From the NCBI GenBank assembly GCA_023251875.1, contig JAHEXY010000001.1, forward strand, positions 1-64,000: DNA of 64,000 bases, read 5' to 3'. The notes under the pieces were generated by a model that was not told the DNA's origin, searched no databases, and saw nothing but the letters and a program-made list of their open reading frames with translations. Positions 9,138 to 17,948 of the stretch are shown in pieces (the stretch's first letter is position 1; the number at the start of each line of letters is the position of its first letter). A program made the position numbers and the translations under genes. This stretch comes from Bacteroidota bacterium (lineage in GTDB: Bacteria > Bacteroidota > Bacteroidia > JAHEXY01).

Positions 9138-9500
9138 ATGAGTTCATGGATAGTATTGTTTTTTCTTTCATCCTTTTTTGTTGGATGCGAAAATGGTGTT
9201 TACTATAATGAAATGCCTATACAACCTCTATTGATAATTAAAGGCAATGTATTAACAATCAAATCCTCAAACTCAATAAAAAATTCAGCCCAATTGATTT
9301 ATAAAGTATATATTATTTCGGTAGATCAGAACAAAAAAATAGTTTACATAGCTGCCAAACAATCTATCGGGATGCCTTATAGAGATACATTCAGAATTAA
9401 CCTTGACGATTATAAAATTTTCAATACTGAAGCCTACCAATATTATTGGTGCAATCCGGATAAAAAAATGACAACTATGAAGGTTTCATGGGAGAAATAA
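9138..9500 (+). CDS. Small lipoprotein, paralogue of 41233-41592
   Basis: 120 residues with a short hydrophobic leader and lipobox FFVGC (Cys 17), then a body of about 100 residues that I cannot assign. It shares NSIKNSAQLIYKVYI, QNKKIVYMAA-like, IGMPYRDTFRINLD and YQYYWC with the protein at 41233-41592. One Cys in YYWC could pair within the fold. Fragments of the family lie at 6622-6691 and 10919-11041, so it has been copied at least four times. Transcribed from P3. Function unknown. Confidence 0.75.
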   Translation: MSSWIVLFFLSSFFVGCENGVYYNEMPIQPLLIIKGNVLTIKSSNSIKNSAQLIYKVYIISVDQNKKIVYIAAKQSIGMPYRDTFRINLDDYKIFNTEAYQYYWCNPDKKMTTMKVSWEK

Positions 9501-9576
9501 TTTTTTTCATACTATTTCCAATTGAATAAAAATGGATATGTCGCGCAAAAAATAGTTTTAATTTCAAATTCAAATA

Positions 9577-10071
9577 ATGAATTCAAATATTCCTTTCGTA
9601 CGACAAGTAGCTTGGATTTCACTCCTCCCTCAATTGGTACTTGGGGGAATCTTTATTGTATTGTGGAACATCCTTGATGCAGAGATGCCCATTATTAATG
9701 GATCTTTGACTTATTTAGTGCTTTCCTTCGGGTTGCGAATGCTAATTCCTCACAGCCATAAACACGGAATAATATTACTCAAGCAAGAAAAATATTTAGA
9801 TGCGATAGTGCATTTTGAAAAAAGTTATAATTTTTTTACCCGCAATAACTGGATCGATAAATATCGTTACCTAACACTTCTCAGTTCTTCTAAAATAAGT
9901 TACAAAGAGATGGCATTAATCAATATTGCCTTTTGTTACGGACAATCAGGTAATGGAATAAAATCAAAAGAGTACTATGAAAGAACTTTAAAAGAATTTC
10001 CAACTAGCACCTTAGCAAAAACGGCAATAAAATTAATAAATGCCATAGATCATTCACCTATAAAAAAATAA
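9577..10071 (+). CDS. Membrane-anchored TPR-like protein
   Basis: 164 residues. Two N-terminal membrane segments (WISLLPQLVLGGIFIVLW at about 12-29 and a second at about 40-58) are followed by a helical region with tetratricopeptide-like pattern: HGIILLKQEKYLDAIVHFEKSY, then ALINIAFCYGQSGNGIKSKEYYERTL with the typical small residue and Ala positions. TPR units bind proteins, so a membrane-tethered scaffold is possible. Partner unknown. It lies 76 bp after the lipoprotein gene and could share its transcript. Confidence 0.65.
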   Translation: MNSNIPFVRQVAWISLLPQLVLGGIFIVLWNILDAEMPIINGSLTYLVLSFGLRMLIPHSHKHGIILLKQEKYLDAIVHFEKSYNFFTRNNWIDKYRYLTLLSSSKISYKEMALINIAFCYGQSGNGIKSKEYYERTLKEFPTSTLAKTAIKLINAIDHSPIKK

Positions 10072-10094
10072 AAGTACATTAGTTAGCAAACATT

Positions 10095-10643
10095 TTGAAA
10101 ACCAAAACCATGACAGCATTTTTTACTTCGACAGTTGCGCTTGCCCTGACAGCGGTTTCTGTTTTCGGACAGACGGTCAAAGAGGAAATAATAAATATAA
10201 ATTCAATTCTCATCAACAATAAAGTTCCATATCTGACAACGGTAAAAGTTTTAGAAGACAATTTTGGTAAACCAGACAGTATCGTAAATGAAACGCAGGC
10301 TTGCGGTGGATACTTTGAGGCGGGTTATGAACCTATTTACTTTTACGGGAAGACAAATTTTGAAACGAATGGAGAAACTGCCGTTTTCCGAAAGATTGAT
10401 TTCAGTGAAGGACAGTTTAAATTAACGACTACTCATCTCACGCTCGATAACCATACAACTCTAAACGACTTTAGACAGTTTTTCCCTTACTCGACAGCGA
10501 AATCATACGATTGGACTAACCCAACAGATAAAAAAATTTACAAACTTGTTAGAGTGAGGCGTCAAGCGAACTTTGTTGACGAATGGATATTAAAATTTTA
10601 CAACGACATACTAATTGAAATTGAATATTCGGTTCATTGTTGA
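10095..10643 (+). CDS. Secreted protein of unknown function
   Basis: 182 residues from a TTG at 10095. An ATG at 10110 is the alternative, but it would remove the Lys residues that make a normal signal-peptide N-region, so I favour the TTG. The signal peptide ends near AVSVFGQ. The mature part has VKVLEDNFGKPD, two N-terminal Cys-containing stretches and a C-terminal Cys (YSVHC). It resembles no family I can name. Codon use looks somewhat richer in G and C than its neighbours, and a palindromic repeat follows directly, so recent arrival is possible. Confidence 0.6.
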   Translation: MKTKTMTAFFTSTVALALTAVSVFGQTVKEEIININSILINNKVPYLTTVKVLEDNFGKPDSIVNETQACGGYFEAGYEPIYFYGKTNFETNGETAVFRKIDFSEGQFKLTTTHLTLDNHTTLNDFRQFFPYSTAKSYDWTNPTDKKIYKLVRVRRQANFVDEWILKFYNDILIEIEYSVHC

Positions 10644-10661
10644 CAATTAGTAACAAGTATT

Positions 10662-10765
10662 AAATAAGCTCCTACTGCGTTGCTATAAAAATTTTAAATC
10701 CTCATCCCGATACGATCATCGGGACTGCGGTTTAAAATTTTCATGCGCCTTGTAGGAACTTATTT
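10662..10765. repeat. Palindromic intergenic element (MITE/REP-like)
   Basis: Outer arms AAATAAGCTCCTAC (10662-10675) and GTAGGAACTTATTT (10752-10765) pair with one mismatch. Inside are AAAATTTTAAA facing TTTAAAATTTT, and a central CCCGAT...ATCGGG. The nested arms would fold into one long hairpin. It sits just after the gene at 10095-10643. Similar nested palindromes are common between genes in Bacteroidota. Confidence 0.75.
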
Positions 10766-10918
10766 TCTACACATTACTAAGTAATGAACTAAACCAAATA
10801 CTAACAGACTCTTAAGCGGTTTTATAGTTGGACTTATACTTTATCCGGCACTGAAAAAAAAACTTGAAAATGAAACGACCGAAAAATAACGGAGGTAATA
10901 TCGAACTATTAAGGCCCA

Positions 10919-11041
10919 TATAGAGATACATTCAGAATTAACCTTGATGATTATGAAATTTTCAATACTGAAACGTATCAATATTATTGGTGCGATCCGG
11001 ATAAAAAAATGACAACTATGAAGGTTTCGTGGGAAAAATAA
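10919..11041 (+). pseudogene. 3' fragment of the CGNGVYY-type lipoprotein family
   Basis: Forty codons encode YRDTFRINLDDYEIFN, then YQYYWCDPDKKMT and VSWEK with the proper stop. This is nearly identical to the C-terminal third of the protein at 9138-9500, but the rest of the gene is missing. Sequence after the stop (11041-11095) also matches that after the paralogue at 41592. Apart from this fragment and the palindrome, 10644-11117 holds nothing recognised. Confidence 0.75.
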
Positions 11042-11117
11042 TTTCTCCAATATTATTGCCTACCTAATATTGGAATAGGTTATACATAATTAAGAATTAA
11101 CGCTCATTGTCAAAATA

Positions 11118-11759
11118 ATGAATAGCGATATATTAAAATGGAGAATTATCATATTGGGAGGTGTTGGTTTAATACTCTTTTTCATTTACACAATTACTAT
11201 GGATTTTTATAAAACAAGAGATGAATTACAGGGCAAAGCCTATTCGACAGCTGAGCTTATAGAAGTATTTTATGACAAAAAAGTAAAAATATACGAACTG
11301 AAAAAATATTTTAATGAAATTATTCCTAAAGACAGAAAAATAGAAATTGAGTTCGAGAATGATAACCTTCTTAGCCGATTGGGTATTTATTTTGATACTA
11401 TAGCAGTTAATCAAGTTTATGGCCCAACGGAGTTACATCCAATTTTTTTGGGATGGGATTTAAGAATAAATTCGCCAAAAACAGATTCATTAATTTCAAT
11501 ACTTGGCTGGAATCAAACAACACTCAAAAAATTGAAAGAAAAATTAGATGATGCAAACTGTATTTCTATTAGCAATTGCTCTTTAATCGAACCCAATAAA
11601 CCTATAGATATTGGTTTTGAGAGAAATTTTATGGGATTATATTATTTCAAAATATTTGACAAACATATTCCAGATAGTTTGAAAAATTATTATAATAAAG
11701 GGCACTACACATTTATTAATGATACACTTGTTTTGGAATGCGCTACAGGCGCAATTTAG
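11118..11759 (+). CDS. Membrane-anchored protein of unknown function
   Basis: 213 residues. One N-terminal membrane segment (IIILGGVGLILFFIYTITM at about 10-28) with a short cytoplasmic start is followed by a charged periplasmic body. The body contains YDKKVKIYELKKYF, an IGFERNFMGLYYFKIF stretch and a C-terminal LVLECATGAI; Cys residues cluster at CISISNC. No known domain recognised. The leading MNSD at the ATG fits the gap after the upstream fragment; no clear promoter was found. Confidence 0.6.
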   Translation: MNSDILKWRIIILGGVGLILFFIYTITMDFYKTRDELQGKAYSTAELIEVFYDKKVKIYELKKYFNEIIPKDRKIEIEFENDNLLSRLGIYFDTIAVNQVYGPTELHPIFLGWDLRINSPKTDSLISILGWNQTTLKKLKEKLDDANCISISNCSLIEPNKPIDIGFERNFMGLYYFKIFDKHIPDSLKNYYNKGHYTFINDTLVLECATGAI

Positions 11760-11815
11760 TAGGTAGGTTTTTTTTATAAACAGTTTGGCTCATTACCCCA
11801 ATTAAAAATGAACAA

Positions 11816-12163
11816 ATGAAAATAGTACGGCTTCCACTACTCATTTTTTTCTCTTTTATTTTTAATAGTTGCAATCGAGTTCAAAAAATAAATGAAGAAA
11901 AAACTTTAACAAAAACAAGCATGAAAGATGCCTTACCATTCAATGAAGGACTTTCTTTCGTCACCCATTCAACTGATTATACCGACTATTTTATTATTGA
12001 TACAATGGGCAATGTTATAAATAAAGGGCCATTTGATGAAATTTTTGGCAATGGGTTTAGAAATGGAGAAGCCGAAGTTCGTAAAAATGGTAAATGTATT
12101 GGCATTGATAAAAGCGGAAAAAAAATACGCAACTTAGAGAATGGTTGCCAAGGAGGCCGTTAA
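11816..12163 (+). CDS. Lipoprotein: shared leader plus WG-repeat-like body
   Basis: 115 residues. The leader and lipobox FIFNSC (Cys 19) and the next 25 residues (RVQKINEEKTLTKTSMKD) match the N-termini of the proteins at 44945 and 47405 at DNA level. After that the three proteins are unrelated. The body here (FNEGLSFV, FIIDTMGNVINKGPFDE, GFRNGEAEVRKNGK, GIDKSGK) has the pattern of WG beta repeats, in which short strands carry IDxxGK turns. It is probably a truncated repeat protein on the periplasmic face of a membrane. Function unknown. Confidence 0.7.
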   Translation: MKIVRLPLLIFFSFIFNSCNRVQKINEEKTLTKTSMKDALPFNEGLSFVTHSTDYTDYFIIDTMGNVINKGPFDEIFGNGFRNGEAEVRKNGKCIGIDKSGKKIRNLENGCQGGR

Positions 12164-12178
12164 GGATTTATATCATCA

Positions 12179-13198
12179 CTAATCCCATACTGGAAAATGA
12201 TATATGTTCTCAACATAAAAATCACCATACATATTAAAAATTCCATAGAGCCTGAAATCTTGACCGGGAGAATATTCATTTTTCAGATAGTCATAAAAAT
12301 ATACTTCTCCTGATTTTTTATGCCAATCATACCGTATGGCATTTTCAGTTTTTTGATTATAATATGACTTCGATTTTCTTATGCATACCAAAATAGGTTG
12401 AAAACTGTTAAAACAATACATTACCCTCACATAATCTGATACCGTATCGGGATAATTAAACGTTGATAAACTAAAATGTCCATCTAAATAAAATAAATGG
12501 TCTTTCTTCATCCCAAAATTATTTTTTGCTTCTTTTATTTTTAAATCAATGTTCACATTTGTTAGTTCCTCTGCATGCTTATAAACTAATAGTTCATCGG
12601 TATCATGAACTCTTTTTATATCAACAACCATTATATTTTGTGATCTAGGGCATCCAATAATAGCTACTTTTATTTTTGATAAAGAGTCGTTGGATTTACT
12701 ACCTGGATAAGCATTAAAAGGCAAATTTTCTTTGTGTAAAAGTGCTATTAACTTTTCATCAATCTCAGATGCTGAAATAAAACTATTTCTATTAGGATTA
12801 AACCAAGTGCATTTTACCGCGTTTGATGCAAACCCCAATTGATTTATTCTTTCTTCTAACTGAAAATAAGGGCCATTCGTACTCTCCCCAACCAACTTAT
12901 TATTGTTATAAGTTTTTGTAGTCATTTGCATGGGGCTAATATATTTTAAATACCCTTCTATAATTATTCTTGAATTGTCATTGCTATAAATGCAAGCAGT
13001 ATCTAATTCATTAAATGTTATAGGTACAGGCACAGAATCATTTCCTCTAATAAGTTTAGAATCATCATGTTTTTTAATAGTAGGCTTATCCTTTTTTTGA
13101 TTGCCTATATTGCAGGAAGATAAAATTGAAATGAACAATAGTAAGCCGATTGGCGGTAAAAAAATGCGGAAAAATAAATTTAATGATGTAGATTTCAT
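12179..13198 (-). CDS. Lipoprotein of unknown function (full-length copy)
   Basis: About 339 residues from ATG 13198; an extra TTG codon just upstream would add one residue. The leader FFRIFLPPIGLLLFISIL precedes lipobox LSSC. The mature part has STNGPYFQLEERI, ANAVKCTWFNP and KIKVAIIGCPRSQNIMVVDI with several Cys. No known domain recognised. Its 5' third and upstream region are repeated at 14177-14953, where the gene is cut short. It faces the lipoprotein gene at 11816 convergently, 15 bp apart. Confidence 0.7.
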   Translation of the reverse strand: MKSTSLNLFFRIFLPPIGLLLFISILSSCNIGNQKKDKPTIKKHDDSKLIRGNDSVPVPITFNELDTACIYSNDNSRIIIEGYLKYISPMQMTTKTYNNNKLVGESTNGPYFQLEERINQLGFASNAVKCTWFNPNRNSFISASEIDEKLIALLHKENLPFNAYPGSKSNDSLSKIKVAIIGCPRSQNIMVVDIKRVHDTDELLVYKHAEELTNVNIDLKIKEAKNNFGMKKDHLFYLDGHFSLSTFNYPDTVSDYVRVMYCFNSFQPILVCIRKSKSYYNQKTENAIRYDWHKKSGEVYFYDYLKNEYSPGQDFRLYGIFNMYGDFYVENIYHFPVWD

Positions 13199-13436
13199 CA
13201 ATTCAAAATTGAGTTCTTGTATTTGATTTCCATTAAGGATTATATACCTTCAAAATTATCTTTGATTATCTCGATAAACAAATTCAATTTTAGCCATTTT
13301 GGTGAAGCATCTCAATCCAACTAAAATATAAAATAATAAATTTCAATGCGCTACGCGTTTCTTATCTGTGAAGCATCTGTAAAAATTGTATTGATGCATT
13401 TTTTTGTTAGCTACTAAAGTAAATTCAATAAATGTA

Positions 13437-13558
13437 CCCAACATATTAAATGCCATAAAAGCTTATAGTGAGATGTTTGGCAAAAATAAGCGATATAGAT
13501 AAGCTCCTATTACGGATAGAATTGATTTTGGTATGCCGGAAAAGGCAATGTAAATTGG
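13437..13558 (+). promoter_or_regulatory. Promoter P4 (three-part class), now driving a gene stub
   Basis: CCCAAC (13437-13442), 53 bp, TAGATAAGCTCCTAT (13496-13510), 16 bp, TTTG (13527-13530), 20 bp, TAAATTGG (13551-13558). Copy of P5. It now points into the 3' end of the convergent gene at 13641-14090, so it could make antisense RNA. Confidence 0.65.
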
Positions 13559-13590
13559 TGAAAAATTTGTTGTAAACGAATTTATAATTT

Positions 13591-13633
13591 ATGAAAACAC
13601 ATCTAAATAGCATTATTTTTGCATCAGCAATAG
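13591..13633 (+). pseudogene. 5' stub of the SIMPL-domain gene
   Basis: Starts MKTHLNSI like the intact gene at 14913; homology stops after codon 14 at the edge of the duplication. The frame then runs through unrelated DNA to a stop at about 13725. Confidence 0.8.
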
Positions 13634-13640
13634 TCAATAT

Positions 13641-14090
13641 TTACTTTTTTATTAAAATGTCTGTGTACCATAGATTAGTTGCAATCCCATTAATCCAATC
13701 ATTTAATAGTTTTTCCTTGTCGTAATTTTCCGATACTTTACAGCCAGCACGGAAATATATATTCTTTTCATCTTTAATTGAAAGGAAGTCTGTTTTATAT
13801 TTTTCATAATCAGTGTCTTTAAGCAGATATAGTCCAATTATGCAATAGAATTTACCACAAACATTTGCGTTTTTGTATATGTCCTTATATTCTTGAGATG
13901 CATTTGGCAAATGGTAAATAATATTAAACGCAAGCACTTCAGCAGGCGTTCCTTTATCTCCACCCGATACAACTTGTTTGGTTTCCAGCAAAACCATCAC
14001 AGCTAAAGTTTTTCCTAAACTGTCTTTTTCTTCTTGTCCGAAGACAAGTAGCCAACTCTGACTGAAAAGTATAAGAATAATGTTTTTCAT
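13641..14090 (-). CDS. Secreted protein of unknown function
   Basis: 149 residues with signal peptide IILILFSQSWLLVFGQ. The body contains LGKTLAVMVLLETKQVVSGG, AFNIIYHLPNASQEYKDIY and three Cys (CGKFYC, AGCKV). It has no motif I can assign. It sits exactly between the two copies of the 777-bp duplication, so it was either inserted with that event or is the spacer trapped by it. No homologue elsewhere in the window. Confidence 0.6.
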   Translation of the reverse strand: MKNIILILFSQSWLLVFGQEEKDSLGKTLAVMVLLETKQVVSGGDKGTPAEVLAFNIIYHLPNASQEYKDIYKNANVCGKFYCIIGLYLLKDTDYEKYKTDFLSIKDEKNIYFRAGCKVSENYDKEKLLNDWINGIATNLWYTDILIKK

Positions 14091-14150
14091 GTCTTTGAAT
14101 TTTTATTGTGTTTTTGTCTTGGTGTGTTTAAAGTCAAGTGTAATTATTGT

Positions 14151-14519
14151 TTATTTCTGACGTTCTCTAATGATCGCTAACTGAAAATAAGGACTATTTC
14201 TACTCTCCCCAACCAACTTATTATTGTTATAAGTTTTTGTAGTCATTTGCATAGGACTTATATATTTTAAATACCCCTCTATAATAATTCTGGAATTATC
14301 GTTGCTATGAATGAAAGCAGAATCTAATTCATTAAGTGTTATAGGAACAGGTAAAGAATCGCTACCTCTAATAAGTTTAGAATCATCATGTTTTTTAATA
14401 GTGGGCCTGTCGTTTTTTTGACTGCCTATATTGCAGGAAGATAAAATTGAAATGAACAATAGTAAGCCGTTTGGCGGTAAAAAAATGCGGAAAAATAAAT
14501 TTAATGATGTAGATTTCAT
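14151..14519 (-). pseudogene. Truncated second copy of the 12179 lipoprotein gene
   Basis: From ATG 14519 the first 115 or so residues match the intact protein (same leader and LSSC lipobox), up to SPYFQL. Homology ends at 14177 and the frame stops at 14151. About two thirds of the protein is lost. The remaining ORF could still be made and lipidated, but it lacks the conserved core. Confidence 0.8.
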
Positions 14520-14953
14520 CAATTCAAAATTGAATTTGATTTCCATAGTGGAATATAAATCTTCAAAATTATCTTTGATTATCCCGATAAACAAATTCAA
14601 TTTTAGCCATTTTGGGGAAGCATCTCAATCCAACTAAAATATAAAATAATAAATTTCAATGCGCTACGCGTTTCTTATCTGTGAAGCATCTGTAAAAATT
14701 GTATTGATGCATTTTTTTGTTAGCTACTAAAGTAAATTCAATAAATGTACCCAACATATTAAATGCCATAAAAGCTTATAGTGAGATGTTTGGCAAAAAT
14801 AAGCGATATAGATAAGCTCCTATTACGGATAGAATTGATTTTGGTATGCCGGAAAAGGCAATGTAAATTGGTAAAAAATTTGTTGTAACCTAATTTGTAA
14901 AAAAAAATAGTTATGAAAACACATCTAAATAGTATTGTTATTGCGTCAGCAAT
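14177..14953. repeat. 777-bp duplication, copy 2
   Basis: Second copy of 12857-13633, offset by about 1320 bp. Here the SIMPL gene is complete and the lipoprotein gene is truncated, the mirror image of copy 1. The gap 14520-14912 holds only this duplicated upstream region and promoter P5. Confidence 0.9.
14750..14871 (+). promoter_or_regulatory. Promoter P5 (three-part class) for the SIMPL gene
   Basis: CCCAAC (14750-14755), 53 bp, TAGATAAGCTCCTAT (14809-14823), 16 bp, TTTG (14840-14843), 20 bp, TAAATTGG (14864-14871). The -7 box is weak at its 3' end. Confidence 0.7.
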
Positions 14954-15644
14954 AGTATTAGCAGCTCTGGCATTCTCTACTGCATTTAAAAATAGAAATA
15001 AACCATATAATTCTATTTCAGTAACCGGCCTTGGCAGTAAAGATTTTGTTTCTGATCTAATCGTATGGAGTGGGTTATTTAGTAAAAATAGGCCGAATTT
15101 GAAAGATGCATATACAGACCTTGACAAGGACAGAGAAAAAATTAAAAATTATTTGATTTCAAAAGGAATAAAAACCGAAAATATTATTTTTTCTGCTATT
15201 GATATAAACAAGAAATTTGAAGATGAGTACAATTCTTCCGGTTACAAAACAAAATCTGTATTTACAGGATACCAACTTCAACAAAGTGTACAAATTGAAT
15301 CAAGCGATGTAGACAGGATTGAAGATGTTTCAAGACAAGTAAGTGAATTAATAAATTCTGGGGTTGAATTTTACTCTTATAAGCCGCAATATTATTATAC
15401 TAAATTGGCAGCACTAAAAATAGAAATGATTGCAGAGGCAACAAAAGATGCCAATATGCGGGCTCAAAAAATAGCTGAAAATGCAGAGAGCCAAGTTGGG
15501 CCACTGAAAAATGCCAGTATGGGAGTTTTTCAAATTGTTGCACAAAATTCTTCTGAAGACTATTCATGGGGCGGTTCATTTAATACATCATCTAAAAGAA
15601 AAACAGCTACCATTACTGTAAAACTTGAGTATGAAACTGAATAG
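14913..15644 (+). CDS. SIMPL-domain periplasmic protein
   Basis: 243 residues. An N-terminal signal or anchor (IVIASAIVLAALAFSTAF) is followed by the SIMPL/DUF541 pattern: ISVTGLGSKDFVSDLIVW at the start, AALKIEMIAEATKDANMRAQKIAENAE in the second half, and the closing strand TATITVKLEYE. SIMPL proteins are envelope proteins that form oligomers; their role is poorly defined and has been linked to oxidative stress and to OMP-type complexes. Length is normal for the family. It overlaps the next gene by 14 bp, so the two are probably translated together. Confidence 0.85.
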   Translation: MKTHLNSIVIASAIVLAALAFSTAFKNRNKPYNSISVTGLGSKDFVSDLIVWSGLFSKNRPNLKDAYTDLDKDREKIKNYLISKGIKTENIIFSAIDINKKFEDEYNSSGYKTKSVFTGYQLQQSVQIESSDVDRIEDVSRQVSELINSGVEFYSYKPQYYYTKLAALKIEMIAEATKDANMRAQKIAENAESQVGPLKNASMGVFQIVAQNSSEDYSWGGSFNTSSKRKTATITVKLEYETE

Positions 15645-16434
15645 CTCTTTGCATACAAAAAGATGCCTGACAATACTATTGTTTTTGGGAATTTGTATCT
15701 GTGAACCAGTAAATGCTCAAAATCAACATGAACTAGAAACCTATTTCAACAAGAACCAACTTGATCAAATACAAAAATATGTAACAGATTATAAGAATAT
15801 AAAAACGGCCCATGATCTTCATACTGTTTATCTGGAAATAGTTCAAATGAGTCGTAATTTAGAGGATACTTTATCCGCTAAGCAAGAAAAGACAGTTGGA
15901 TGGAATTTGGAGTTTAGTTGGATGGATACCATCATTTCCGGTTTAAGTTTTAATCGCTATGAGGGAACCGCTGTCTCTATCAAACCGAAATTGCAAATCT
16001 TTAAATCCATAGCAAAATCTACTCCTGAAAAATGCGATGATGATTTTATTGAAATAATTATTTCAACTTATGGAGAGGAGTACTTTTTCCCAAAGTGGAT
16101 ACATCAAACATGGGATTATGGGGGTACGAGCTTACTTGGAGATGAAACTGAATTAAATATCTTAATAAAAATACAAACAACTCTCTCTTCTAATAAGGAA
16201 TTTGAAATGGAGCTTAATAAAATTAAGCAAGATATCTTATCTGACATTGTAGGTTCGGGTTGGTATAATTACAATAGTCAAAAAATTATTGCGGAAATAA
16301 ATAAAATATTGGCATATATAAAGTTAACCGAAGAAGAAAAAAATAGGCTAATGAAAAGAATTGAAGAATTTAAAAATCCACCGCAAAACCTCCATATTGA
16401 CTGTGAGCATAAAGAATGTAAGTGCGGAGGATAA
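15631..16434 (+). CDS. Secreted protein of unknown function coupled to the SIMPL gene
   Basis: 267 residues from ATG 15631, inside the end of the SIMPL gene. Signal peptide CLTILLFLGICICEPVNAQ. The mature part is mostly helical and charged, with Trp-rich stretches (WNLEFSWMDTI, WIHQTWDYGG, VGSGWYNYN) and an unusual Cys/His tail (HIDCEHKECKCGG) that could bind a metal. No family recognised. The overlap with the SIMPL gene suggests a shared envelope job. Confidence 0.65.
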   Translation: MKLNSSLHTKRCLTILLFLGICICEPVNAQNQHELETYFNKNQLDQIQKYVTDYKNIKTAHDLHTVYLEIVQMSRNLEDTLSAKQEKTVGWNLEFSWMDTIISGLSFNRYEGTAVSIKPKLQIFKSIAKSTPEKCDDDFIEIIISTYGEEYFFPKWIHQTWDYGGTSLLGDETELNILIKIQTTLSSNKEFEMELNKIKQDILSDIVGSGWYNYNSQKIIAEINKILAYIKLTEEEKNRLMKRIEEFKNPPQNLHIDCEHKECKCGG

Positions 16435-16528
16435 TTAAATTATTATTGATGTGATCCGGCCGTCTTGTTTCTTTTTCGGAAAGCGTTAAATAGGCTCAAT
16501 TACAATAACCTGCATTAGTTTATTGCTC

Positions 16529-16617
16529 GAGATAAACCCCAATAAGCGCATAAAATAAAGTTGAACCCAATTTAGTATTCCAATACATTTGCTATAAATC
16601 TCAAGAAAATATTTTTG
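16529..16617 (+). promoter_or_regulatory. Promoter P6 for the T9SS gene at 16642
   Basis: TTTG (16588-16591), 18 bp, TATTTTTG (16610-16617). The -33 box is preceded at 16 bp by AAAGTTGAACCCAAT (16557-16571), a weak form of the 15-bp box, and a full GAGATAAACCCCAAT lies at 16529-16543. The block 16491-16605 is nearly the same as 23129-23250. Confidence 0.65.
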
Positions 16618-16641
16618 GTAAACCTTTAAAATTTATATAAC

Positions 16642-17745
16642 ATGAAAACAAATTTACGGCCTTCATTAGTAATGGCAACTGTAATGTTAGCTGCATTAAA
16701 TGTAAGTTCTCAAAATGCTGTAGTTATTAACGAAGCAGACATTATTCAGCTAAGCCAGCAAGGCCAAATTATTAGCGATACTGCTGTTAGCAAATATTCA
16801 AACGATGAAGCTGTAAAGTATGGAGCAAACATTAGTTGGGACCTCTCTCAGCTTACATCAGATAAAGTGGATCCGGTTGAATTCGTATCTCCTTCTGCAA
16901 CTTCTAATGGAAATATGTATCCCCAATCAAATTTATGTGCCGCTACACCGCTTAGTCAATATTCTGTTTATTTCGAAAAAACAGCCACTGATTTATCTAT
17001 AGATGGCATTGTTGGTGATGTGCTTGGTTTAGGAGTCGCATTAAATGTAACAATGACACCAAGCCAAACATTGTTAACTTTTCCTTCAACGTATCAAACC
17101 GGTTTTGCCGATACCAGTGTGGCAACAGCAAGTATTTATTATGGCCAAAACGAAACTTTTGTATACAATAATATTACGTATACATTTTTTATAGATTCAA
17201 TGAAAACCAAACGCACATTTCAAATAAACAGCGAAATTGATGGTTATGGAACACTAACAACCCCAGCCGGAACTTTTGATGTGTTGCGACAAAAAGTGCA
17301 GGAAGTACAAGTAGATACCGACTATGCCTACGTACAAGGTACCGGATGGTATCCTTGGCAGTATGGAACAGTTACGCAATATAAATTAAGATGGTGGGCA
17401 AAAACGATAGGTTATCCGGTATTGGATTGTGAATATAATCCTACAAATAATAAAGCCTCTAACTTTAATTATCTTACGATACCTACGGTAGTTTTAACTA
17501 CAAGCATAAATGATATTAATTTGGCAAACGCATTAAAAATATATCCAAATCCATCTACAGGAAAATTTAGTATTGAATCAAACGGGATAGCATACAACCG
17601 AATTGAAATTTACAATATAATGGGAGAAAAAGTTTTACAGCAAACCTCAAAAGATATAGATATTACTAATTCTCCCAAAGGAATCTATTTTGTAGAAATT
17701 TATGATGGAGATAAAATGTATACCGAAAAAATTATCGTTCAGTAA
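16642..17745 (+). CDS. T9SS-sorted secreted protein
   Basis: 367 residues. Signal peptide LVMATVMLAALNVSSQ. The single globular body (about 25-285) contains ISWDLSQLTSD, YGTLTTPAGTFDVLRQK and RWWAKTIGYPVL, a pattern I have seen in uncharacterised Bacteroidota secreted proteins but cannot name. The T9SS type A sorting domain occupies about the last 75 residues (KIYPNPSTGKFSI, IEIYNIMGEKV, SPKGIYFVEI, EKIIVQ). Exported to the cell surface or medium; function unknown. Stands alone, driven by P6. Confidence 0.8.
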   Translation: MKTNLRPSLVMATVMLAALNVSSQNAVVINEADIIQLSQQGQIISDTAVSKYSNDEAVKYGANISWDLSQLTSDKVDPVEFVSPSATSNGNMYPQSNLCAATPLSQYSVYFEKTATDLSIDGIVGDVLGLGVALNVTMTPSQTLLTFPSTYQTGFADTSVATASIYYGQNETFVYNNITYTFFIDSMKTKRTFQINSEIDGYGTLTTPAGTFDVLRQKVQEVQVDTDYAYVQGTGWYPWQYGTVTQYKLRWWAKTIGYPVLDCEYNPTNNKASNFNYLTIPTVVLTTSINDINLANALKIYPNPSTGKFSIESNGIAYNRIEIYNIMGEKVLQQTSKDIDITNSPKGIYFVEIYDGDKMYTEKIIVQ

Positions 17746-17860
17746 TAATCGATGAACCAATTTGGGAATGGCACTCAAAGTTAATTTATTAAAACACTCG
17801 TTTGTATTACCGCACTATACAAATTAATTATAATGAAATAATAAGAATCTTTATACTTTA

Positions 17861-17922
17861 TAGATGAAGACCATTTGGATATAAATTGATTTTGTTATAC
17901 AAGGAAAAGCACTTTAACTTTG
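17861..17922 (+). promoter_or_regulatory. Promoter P7 for the small membrane protein at 17949
   Basis: TAGATGAAGACCATT (17861-17875), 15 bp, TTTG (17891-17894), 20 bp, TAACTTTG (17915-17922). The 15-bp box is one base closer than in the other promoters. Its position rules out the longer reading frame that begins at 17886, inside the -33 box. Confidence 0.7.
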
Positions 17923-17948
17923 CTGAAAAATTGGTTGTAAACTATGAT

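Larger units (their letters stand above)
12857..13633. repeat. 777-bp duplication, copy 1
   Basis: Matches 14177-14953 with scattered substitutions and small indels. The unit spans the 5' part of the minus-strand lipoprotein gene, its upstream region, a plus-strand promoter and the first codons of a SIMPL gene. Copy 1 keeps the whole lipoprotein gene but only a stub of the SIMPL gene. Confidence 0.9.

Noticed and set aside
17886-17948. Longer N-terminus for the small membrane protein
   Set aside because: The extra codons lie over the -33 and -7 boxes of P7, upstream of any possible transcript start.
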